A DNA stretch of 11,706 bases, from NCBI GenBank assembly GCA_012841485.1, contig DUUU01000291.1, forward strand, positions 1-11,706. Reading direction: 5' to 3'. Below are positions 1 through 5,436 of this stretch, one piece after another. The position numbers and the translations under genes were made by a program. Position 1 is the stretch's first letter. Each line of letters begins with the position of its first letter. The DNA comes from Armatimonadota bacterium (lineage in GTDB: Bacteria; Armatimonadota; JAAZEB01). A model generated the notes under the pieces. That model was not told where the DNA came from, did not search any database, and saw nothing but the letters and a program-made list of their open reading frames with translations.

Positions 1-1
1 C

Positions 2-64
2 ATGGGCAAGGATGGCGCCGCGGGCTTCCTGGAATACCACGGCCGGCGAGGCGCGGCGGCATAG
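2..64 (+). other. Possible 20-codon remnant resembling the start of glutamate synthase small subunit
   Basis: Reading from the ATG at base 2 gives MGKDGAAGFLEYHGRRGAAA and then a TAG stop. The spaced MGK and GFLEY residues resemble the conserved start of glutamate synthase small subunits (MGKPTGFLEY-type). No continuation of that protein is visible in the other two plus frames. It could be a decayed gene start, the tail of an unrelated gene entering from the left, or chance. The upstream sequence that would show a ribosome binding site is outside the window. Confidence 0.2.
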
Positions 65-67
65 CCC

Positions 68-104
68 GAAGTATTCGCCAGAATACTTCAAGAGAAGTCT
101 CTTG
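68..104. repeat. Two adjacent perfect inverted repeats
   Basis: GAAGTATTC at 68-76 and GAATACTTC at 81-89 form a perfect 9-bp stem around GCCA. Directly abutting is CAAGAG (89-94) with CTCTTG (99-104), a 6-bp stem around AAGT. Neither is followed by a T-run on either strand, so they are not obvious terminators. The sequence is clearly AT-richer than the genes nearby. They could be protein-binding sites or remnants of a mobile element end. Confidence 0.6.
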
Positions 105-204
105 TCTGGTGACACACCGTTGTCGCTACAAGCGCCCGGAAGCAGGGTGTTTTCGGAGACAGTGCCCACGAATCCGCGCCACGCCTGGCAGAGAGACTTC
201 TTTT

Positions 205-224
205 CATTATTCTGACAAATAATG
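205..224. repeat. AT-rich perfect inverted repeat
   Basis: CATTATT (205-211) and AATAATG (218-224) form a perfect 7-bp stem around CTGACA. It sits 68 bp beyond the stop of the minus-strand sugar operon. No T-run follows on the minus strand, so it is a poor intrinsic terminator. The rest of 65-292 holds no gene that I can support. Confidence 0.5.
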
Positions 225-292
225 CGGGATAGCGCCGCGCCAGCAAGCGGTGGCTCCTGCACAAGTTGCCCGTGGGGGCTCCACTCCGAGTG

Positions 293-1279
293 CTATCGCA
301 AGCCCCGGCGCTCCAGCACGCCCAGAAGGTAGTCGCGCCCGAAGCGCAGGCGCTCCATCATCTGGTCGCGATAGGGGATCGCTTCATACTCGTCTGGCTG
401 CTCCAGGTGCCCGGCGGCGATCCGCTTCTCGCACTGCTGCACAAGCTTCACCACCTGCGCCAGCTCGTGCGGGGTGAGATCGGGATGGAGCGCGAGCCAG
501 TGTCGGTCGAAGATGTGGGCGGTGAAGAGCCACTTGTGATCCTCGATGGAGAGCGGCAGGTTGGGCGAGAACTCGCCCAGGATCGGCAGGATCGCCTCCC
601 AATCGAGGCAGCCCTGGCCGGGGGCGCGCCCCTGCCGGGTATAACCCGTCTCGGAGAAGTAAACGATCGCGTCTTTCGTGTGGGTGAGGTGCGTGTAGGG
701 CGCCGCGCGCCGCGCGGCCATCACCGGGTCCTCGGCATGGCAGAGGACATTGGCCGTATCCAGGCAGATGCCGGCGATATCCGGGTCCACATCCTCGATG
801 AGGCGGACCAGCTCGAACGTGGTCGTATCCCCGTGCGTCTCCAGGTTCATCCGGCTCCGGTGCGCGCGCAGCACCGGCCCAAGCCGGCGGATCAGGCCTG
901 CCGAGTCGGCGAGGTGTTGGGGCCAGCGCACGGGGTGCTCGTAACGCTCCGGGCCGCTCCCGAGCGAGGAATGGAGCTCGTGCCACCCACATTGGGCGGC
1001 CAGCTCGATCTGCCGCGCCGTCTCCGCCAGATGCTCGTCGATGCTCCCCTGTACAAGGTGCGGGTTGCACGTGGGCACCGAAACATGCGTGTAGAGACCG
1101 AGGTCGTCCGCGTGCGCGCGCACCTCGCGCAGCCTGCCCAGGTCCAGCTCCGGGCTGAGACTGCGTAGCCCGCCGAACTGCGCGCCCTCCAGCCCGTGCT
1201 CCCGGATGAAGTTGAGCGTCGCGAAGGGGTCTAGGCCGAGCTCGCGGATAGTAAATGTATCGAGGCCTACCTGCATCAT
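293..1279 (-). CDS. Sugar phosphate isomerase/epimerase, xylose-isomerase-like TIM barrel
   Basis: A 328-residue protein of the AP-endonuclease-2/xylose-isomerase-like TIM-barrel superfamily, whose members isomerise or epimerise sugars and polyols, usually with a bound divalent metal. Acidic and histidine residues stand at the expected strand ends: Glu147 in NLETHGD, Asp174 in ICLDTANVL, His197/His200 in THLTHTKDA and Glu246 in SIEDHK. These are probable metal ligands. There is no signal peptide, so it should be cytoplasmic. It is the second gene of an operon, 12 bp behind the Gfo/Idh gene, and its AAGGAG lies in that gap. Two ATG codons are adjacent (1279 and 1276); the second has better spacing, giving 327 residues. 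The substrate cannot be read from the sequence. Pairing with a Gfo/Idh enzyme is typical of inositol, keto-sugar or rare-sugar catabolism. Class is sure; specific activity unknown. Confidence 0.9.
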   Translation of the reverse strand: MMQVGLDTFTIRELGLDPFATLNFIREHGLEGAQFGGLRSLSPELDLGRLREVRAHADDLGLYTHVSVPTCNPHLVQGSIDEHLAETARQIELAAQCGWHELHSSLGSGPERYEHPVRWPQHLADSAGLIRRLGPVLRAHRSRMNLETHGDTTTFELVRLIEDVDPDIAGICLDTANVLCHAEDPVMAARRAAPYTHLTHTKDAIVYFSETGYTRQGRAPGQGCLDWEAILPILGEFSPNLPLSIEDHKWLFTAHIFDRHWLALHPDLTPHELAQVVKLVQQCEKRIAAGHLEQPDEYEAIPYRDQMMERLRFGRDYLLGVLERRGLR

Positions 1280-1291
1280 CGGCTCCTTCGG

Positions 1292-2383
1292 CTACTTGCT
1301 TGTGTCGGCGGTGGGCCAGGGGCGGGGCTCGATCGGGAGCGTCACGGTCTGGCCGGTCTCCTCGGCCAGGTAGGCTGCCTCGGCAACCTCTACGGTGCCG
1401 CGCACCTCGCGCCCGTTGGTGAGGATGCGCGCCTCCTCGCCCCGCAGGTGCTTCACCCACTCCAGGATGCAGCGCTCGTGCCCGGTCCACTCGCCACTGG
1501 GCACGGGCACAAAGCCCTCCAGGGCGGCCCGGCCGTAGCGCTCGATGGCGGCGGCGCTGCTATCGTGCAACAGCACGAAGGTGCCCTTCCCCGACTGATA
1601 GTAGGCCTCACCACGCGTGCCACAGACGTGGACCAGCTCGTACCAGAGCCCCCTATCGGCGCAGTGCGAGCGCGTGAACCAGTTGATCGAGAGTTGCGCC
1701 AGCGCCCCGGAGGCCATCCGCGCCGCGATGATGCCCACCGTCTCACCCTCCATGCGGTCGGGGAGAACGTGGGTCATGCAGGTGACGCTCTTCACCTCGC
1801 CACCGTAGTAGCGCAGCGAGTCGATCTGGTGCGTGAGGCAGCTCATGATCGCGCCGCCGCCGATGCCGTCGCGGCGACGCACCCAGCTTCCCTCCGGGAA
1901 GAGCACGTTTTGGTTATGCTCGAGCTTCCAGTAGAAGATCTCGCCTAGGGCGCCGGAGTCGACGACCTCTTTCAGCGCCATCCATTGGCCGTGATAGCGG
2001 CGGTCATGGCACACCGTGAGCGAGACGCCCGCCTTCTCGCAGGCCTCGATCATGCGGTCGCACTCCCAGACGTTGCGCGCCATCACTTTCTCGACAAGGA
2101 CCGGCTTGCCCGCCTCGGCGGCGGCGAGGGTGGCCGGCAGGTGGAGGAAGTGCGGCAGGATGATATCAACCGCGTCCACATCCGGCATCGCAAGCACCTC
2201 GCGATAGTCGCTGCAAAGACGGACCCCCTCGCCGAGGAGCTGGCGGATGCGGGCGTGTCGGCTCTCATCCGGCTCGGCGACGGCGACGACGGTGCATCGA
2301 TCGGCGGCTTTGAGGAATCCCGGCGCGTGTGCCCCGAGAATCCCACCACCGCCCAGGACCCCAACTCTCACTTTGGCTGCCAT
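1292..2383 (-). CDS. Gfo/Idh/MocA family NAD(P)-dependent oxidoreductase
   Basis: A 363-residue cytoplasmic dehydrogenase of the Gfo/Idh/MocA family, which oxidises or reduces sugars, inositols and related polyols with NAD(P). The N-terminal Rossmann fold shows VGVLGGGGILGAHAPG (residues 7-22). The family Glu-Lys-Pro motif appears as Glu98-Lys99-Val100, with the usual proline replaced while the catalytic lysine is kept. The C-terminal domain carries GGGAIMSCLTHQID (175-188), whose His185 matches the family's catalytic histidine. Length is normal for the family. The start ATG at 2383 follows GAGAGG with about 5 nt spacing. It is the first gene of an operon with the TIM-barrel isomerase downstream, so both probably act on one sugar or polyol. 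The stretch coding for residues 12-27 is nearly duplicated just upstream (2395-2442). Substrate unknown. Confidence 0.92.
   Translation of the reverse strand: MAAKVRVGVLGGGGILGAHAPGFLKAADRCTVVAVAEPDESRHARIRQLLGEGVRLCSDYREVLAMPDVDAVDIILPHFLHLPATLAAAEAGKPVLVEKVMARNVWECDRMIEACEKAGVSLTVCHDRRYHGQWMALKEVVDSGALGEIFYWKLEHNQNVLFPEGSWVRRRDGIGGGAIMSCLTHQIDSLRYYGGEVKSVTCMTHVLPDRMEGETVGIIAARMASGALAQLSINWFTRSHCADRGLWYELVHVCGTRGEAYYQSGKGTFVLLHDSSAAAIERYGRAALEGFVPVPSGEWTGHERCILEWVKHLRGEEARILTNGREVRGTVEVAEAAYLAEETGQTVTLPIEPRPWPTADTSK
2301..2350. repeat. Direct repeat unit A, inside the 5' end of the Gfo/Idh gene
   Basis: This stretch matches 2396-2445 in the same orientation over about 45 bp, with roughly seven substitutions and no gap. 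In the minus strand it encodes the dinucleotide-binding loop of the Gfo/Idh protein. Most differences fall at third codon positions, so the two copies probably diverged as coding sequence. Confidence 0.75.
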
Positions 2384-2394
2384 CTGCGCCTCTC

Positions 2395-2442
2395 TTCGGC
2401 GGCTTTGAGAAACCCGGGCGCGTGCGTCTCGAGAATCCCGCC
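2395..2442 (-). pseudogene. Remnant of a second Gfo/Idh N-terminus
   Basis: Read on the minus strand, this gives 16 codons, GGILETHAPGFLKAAE. The intact neighbouring gene reads GGILGAHAPGFLKAAD at the equivalent position. Most of the seven or so base differences are silent, as expected of a paralogue that evolved as a gene. The frame continues a few codons and stops (TGA) inside the start region of the intact gene. No start codon or further homology is visible upstream, where the multi-hairpin element begins about 15 bp away. The remnant also runs up to the GAGAGG used as ribosome binding site by the intact gene. Likely origins are a decayed tandem paralogue or a local duplication. Confidence 0.5.
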
Positions 2443-2457
2443 GCTTCTCCTATAGTA

Positions 2458-2679
2458 GGCCTCGCGGACGGCCCTCCCCCGGTCCCGAAGGGGCCGCACA
2501 ACTCAGCCCAGGGTGTCTGCAACCTAGGTCATGTGCTCGCAGACAAGAACCACGACCTAAGAGGTGGCACAAACCGCGACCATGTGTTGTCGCACCCCGT
2601 TGGGATGCCAGGTGCTTTCTGCCCGCGAGACCCAGGGTCAGGAGACCCTGGGCTATCCTGTGGGACCGCTTCGCGGTCC
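2458..2679 (+). repeat. Multi-hairpin structured repeat element, copy 1 (222 nt)
   Basis: Collinear with 7514-7736 (223 nt). The first 58 nt align without a gap at about 78 percent, the last third likewise, and a 29-nt block (2626-2654 against 7683-7711) is identical. Parts in order: a hairpin at 2480-2496 (GGTCCC, loop GAA, GGGGCC); AGCCCAGGGTG at 2505-2515; a stem GTCTGC/GCAGAC (2515-2520 with 2539-2544); loosely repeated AACC-starting segments at 2521, 2548 and 2572; a 15-nt hairpin at 2593-2607; a perfect 9-bp stem CCCAGGGTC/GACCCTGGG (2631-2652, loop AGGA); and GGACCGC-TTC-GCGGTCC at 2663-2679. The left end is an inverted version of the right end. No plausible protein is encoded. It is either an interspersed REP-like repeat or a structured RNA. 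The strand is the one on which I read it, not proven transcription. Confidence 0.8.
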
Positions 2680-2860
2680 TCCGAGAGCGTTTCGCCTAGG
2701 CCATGCCTCGACCCCGGATGACTCGCACAGCTCCAGGTGCTACGCCTCTCCATCCGTGACCTTGACCGAGGCACCAGTTCTGGGACCCAACCTCGATTCC
2801 TCTTCATGCCCTGGGGAGGATCAGCTCGCGGCGCAGGCGCGGGGCGTGGATGCCTATGAC
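2680..2860. other. Gene-free tail between the repeat element and the NO reductase 3' hairpin
   Basis: No credible gene is seen here. Short strings TAGGCCAT (near 2697) and CCATCCGTG (near 2750) recur at 7793 and 7816 downstream of copy 2. The element may therefore extend past its core, but the sequence between these strings is not alignable by eye. Confidence 0.4.
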
Positions 2861-2898
2861 CCGACCACGGGCGAGATCCGTTCTCGCTCCGTGGTCGG
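2861..2898 (-). terminator. Strong hairpin after the NO reductase gene, no U-run
   Basis: CCGACCACGG (2861-2870) pairs perfectly with CCGTGGTCGG (2889-2898). Inside it GCGAG (2871-2875) pairs with CTCGC (2883-2887), with one bulged T at 2888 and a 7-nt loop. The 15-bp stem begins 14 nt past the TAA stop of the minus-strand NO reductase gene. No T-run follows on either strand. It probably stabilises the 3' end of the mRNA or helps termination, and may shield the gene from transcription through the repeat. Confidence 0.55.
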
Positions 2899-2912
2899 TA
2901 TCGCTCGTTGGC

Positions 2913-5201
2913 TTACCTCGAAAGCGCGGAGTCCTCTGGGTCCGCTTCCGTGAAGAGCGGGCCAACCTTCTCGGCGGCGGTGGCCGGCCGCGCGTAGCGC
3001 GCGCCGCGCCATGCGAGGATGAGGAGCGGAATCACCCCGCCTGCGATGAAGAGGAGGTCTCCCGGCATGCGCATCCACTCCAGGAAGTTGATCGTCGGTT
3101 GCAGCACGAAGGCGAGCTCGCGCGCGTGCCAATAGCCCACCTGATAGCTATCGTAAAGCTGGAGCACGCCGATGGGGAAGAGGTTGAAGAACGCCATCCA
3201 CGCCAGACCGATGTTCAGCGACCAGATGGAGATCGCGGCCAGGCGGTCGTTCCAGCGCTCCTGCGGCACCAGGTAGCGTAGGCAGAAGAGCGTGAGCCCC
3301 ACCGCCAGCATTCCGTAGACTCCAAACATCGCCGTGTGCCCGTGGTTCGCGGTGAGCGCGGTGCCGATCTCATAGTAGCTGACAATCGGGAGGTTGATGA
3401 GGAAACCGAACACCCCCGCGCCCAGGAAGTTCCAGAAACCGACGGAGACGAGTGCCCAGGCCGCCCACCGGTGTGGGAACCGCTGCGTGAAAGGCGTCTC
3501 CAGCGCCCCCAGGCGGAGGAAGCTATAGGCCTCCAGCGTGAGGAGCGTGAGCGGGATCACCTCCATCGCGGAGAAGAAGGCGCCGAGCGCCATGTGTGCC
3601 GAGGGCGCCCCGCTGAAGTAGAGGTGGTGCATCGTGCCCACCACGCCTCCGACGGAGTACAGGAGGATGCTCAGGTAGACGACGCGCGTGCCTGTTGGCC
3701 TGCTCACGATTCCGAGGAGCACGAAGATGTAGGCGACCGTCGTCGTGGTGAACAGCTCCAGGAAATCCTCCACCCAGAGATGGACCACCCAGAAGCGCCA
3801 GAAGTCGGTCACCACGAAGCTGGCATGGCGCGTGGCGAGAAGGCCCGCCGCGTAGAACGTTGGGATCGCCAGCGTGGCATAGAGAAAGAGATAGGGCATA
3901 TTCCCCACGTGCTCGCCCTGCAATCGCCCGCGCAAGCCGCGATAGATGATGCCCGCCCAGATGAAGAGCCCACCTACGAGCAGAATCTGCCACAGGCGCC
4001 CCAGATCGAGATACTCCCACCCCTGGGCGCCGATCCAGTACCACAGCTCTCCCGGAAGACGGCCATGCATGCCGGCGGCCTCTCCTAGCAGGCTGCCGAA
4101 CACGACCACGGCGACGGCGCCTAGCAGGAGATAGGCGAGGGTGGCCTGCCCGCGCGGCTCGTGACCGGCGATGAACGGCGTGATGAAGATGCCGGTGGCC
4201 AGGTAGGCCGCGGAGACGAAAAAGAGGGCAAGCTGCACATGCCAGGTGCGACTCACCATGTAGGGGATGAACGCCGTCAGATCGATACCGTAGAAGCCGC
4301 CCGGCTCGGCGCGGTAATGGGCGTTTAGGCCTCCCACCATCGTCTGCAGGAGGAAAAGCAGCCCCACGATCAGGAAATACCACCGCGTTGCTCGCTGTCC
4401 GGGCGTGATTGCCACCTCGCCGGGCGGCCGAACGCGGAGGCCTCCATCCCCATCCGCGCGCCACCCCAGCCAGTCATACCGCCCGAAGAGATAGAGGATG
4501 AGCCCGGTGCCACCGAGGAGCGCGATGATGCTGAGGGCGCTCCAGACGAGCGCGTCGGCAGTGGGGAAGTTCCCGGCCAGCGGCTCCGGCGGCCAGTTGT
4601 TCGTGTAGGAGTACGTCTTCCCCGGGCGCTCGGCGGTGGTCGTCCAGGCGGCCCAGGCAAAGAAGGCGGCAAGCTGCCTCAGCTCTTCCGCGTCCCGGAT
4701 GTAGACCGCCGGCACCGGCCCTACCGCCTGCGGGTTGCGGAACGCCTCGGCATAGACGGGCACGAGCCGTCGATACGCCTCGGCCTGCCCCGCCGTGAAG
4801 CTCACGGTCTCGGACGCGGGATCGTAGGTGTTGCGGCGGAGCTCGTTGCGCACGCGCTCGTTCGCCGCCAGGTCGTCCTGGTAGACCTCCAGCATCAAGA
4901 GCGCCTGCCGGTGCAGGTAATCTGCGGTGAAATCCGGACCGAGGTAGGCGCCATGCCCGTAGAGGGTTCCATACTGCATCAGGCCATACTTTTGAAAGAC
5001 ATCCTGGCCTCTCCGAATGTCATCCCCGGTGAAGAGCACCTGGCCTGACGGGTCCACCACTCGCTCTGGAATAGGGGGCTGATCACGATAGATGAGGTAG
5101 GCCAGGATCCCCAGGATGGTGAAACCCACTACAAAGGTGATGATCGAAGCTTGAAGCCAAAAGGGAGAGAGCGTCATCTCCCGCCGTCGTTTCTCTGCCA
5201 T
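2913..5201 (-). CDS. norZ: Quinol-dependent nitric oxide reductase (qNOR), single subunit
   Basis: A 762-residue inner-membrane enzyme of the heme-copper oxidase superfamily that reduces two NO to N2O with electrons from quinol. It opens with one membrane span (about residues 15-40), then an extracytoplasmic domain of about 180 residues lacking any CxxCH, as in qNOR rather than the cytochrome-c-fed type. About twelve further spans follow. Expected metal ligands are all present: His321 in RTWHVQ, His474 in VVHLWVE, the pair His525-His526 in GTMHHLYF, and His620/His622 in NHGHTAMFG. Glu478 and Glu547 match conserved glutamates. The ATG at 5201 is chosen because GGAGGAAG lies 5 nt upstream; an upstream start at 5270 would add 23 residues of no membrane or export character. 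It stands alone with no nor accessory gene or recognisable NO regulator nearby, which suggests NO detoxification or the last step of partial denitrification. Confidence 0.95.
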   Translation of the reverse strand: MAEKRRREMTLSPFWLQASIITFVVGFTILGILAYLIYRDQPPIPERVVDPSGQVLFTGDDIRRGQDVFQKYGLMQYGTLYGHGAYLGPDFTADYLHRQALLMLEVYQDDLAANERVRNELRRNTYDPASETVSFTAGQAEAYRRLVPVYAEAFRNPQAVGPVPAVYIRDAEELRQLAAFFAWAAWTTTAERPGKTYSYTNNWPPEPLAGNFPTADALVWSALSIIALLGGTGLILYLFGRYDWLGWRADGDGGLRVRPPGEVAITPGQRATRWYFLIVGLLFLLQTMVGGLNAHYRAEPGGFYGIDLTAFIPYMVSRTWHVQLALFFVSAAYLATGIFITPFIAGHEPRGQATLAYLLLGAVAVVVFGSLLGEAAGMHGRLPGELWYWIGAQGWEYLDLGRLWQILLVGGLFIWAGIIYRGLRGRLQGEHVGNMPYLFLYATLAIPTFYAAGLLATRHASFVVTDFWRFWVVHLWVEDFLELFTTTTVAYIFVLLGIVSRPTGTRVVYLSILLYSVGGVVGTMHHLYFSGAPSAHMALGAFFSAMEVIPLTLLTLEAYSFLRLGALETPFTQRFPHRWAAWALVSVGFWNFLGAGVFGFLINLPIVSYYEIGTALTANHGHTAMFGVYGMLAVGLTLFCLRYLVPQERWNDRLAAISIWSLNIGLAWMAFFNLFPIGVLQLYDSYQVGYWHARELAFVLQPTINFLEWMRMPGDLLFIAGGVIPLLILAWRGARYARPATAAEKVGPLFTEADPEDSALSR

Positions 5202-5436
5202 TGCCACTTCCTCCGCCAAGGAGCCGGATCCAATTCGCTGGGCGGGAGCGCGAGCGTGTGAACAGCACACCTCGTGATGGCCCCTCTCACCGGGGGACGC
5301 TGGCTCGCCTGCCTAAGAGGGAGTCTTCCCTGATCGAGTGCTTGCTAAACGCGCGTTTTCCCTACACACGCTCGGAGGGGGCGTATGCTCCGTGGGCAAA
5401 CAGGAAAGCGGCGGCCTGCCTCCGAACCAGGGGAGC
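5202..5436. promoter_or_regulatory. Divergent control region between norZ and the hydrolase gene
   Basis: This 235-bp gap must hold promoters for both flanking genes, which diverge. Two short perfect inverted repeats stand out: GTGTG-AACAG-CACAC at 5256-5270, 55 bp upstream of the norZ start, and AGGGA-GTCT-TCCCT at 5318-5331. Either could be an operator. I found no convincing -35/-10 pair and no FNR/NnrR-type TTGAT-N4-ATCAA site, so regulation by a known NO sensor is not supported. Confidence 0.4.

Noticed and set aside
1..3. Start codon of a minus-strand gene leaving the left edge
   Set aside because: CAT at 1-3 could be an ATG, but no ribosome binding site precedes it on the minus strand and no coding sequence is visible.
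384..1490. 368-codon minus-strand frame overlapping two genes
   Set aside because: It is the Arg/Pro/Gly/Ala-rich alternate frame of the Gfo/Idh and TIM-barrel genes, both of which have clear motifs and ribosome binding sites.
2521..2600. Possible CRISPR or tandem array (AACC-starting segments every 24-27 nt)
   Set aside because: The segments are too divergent and too few, spacing is irregular, and no cas gene is near. They are better explained as parts of the folded element.
2329..2953. Several 90-130 codon frames across the first intergenic region
   Set aside because: They cross the hairpins of the repeat element. Where the two copies align, the changes preserve base pairing rather than any protein sequence.
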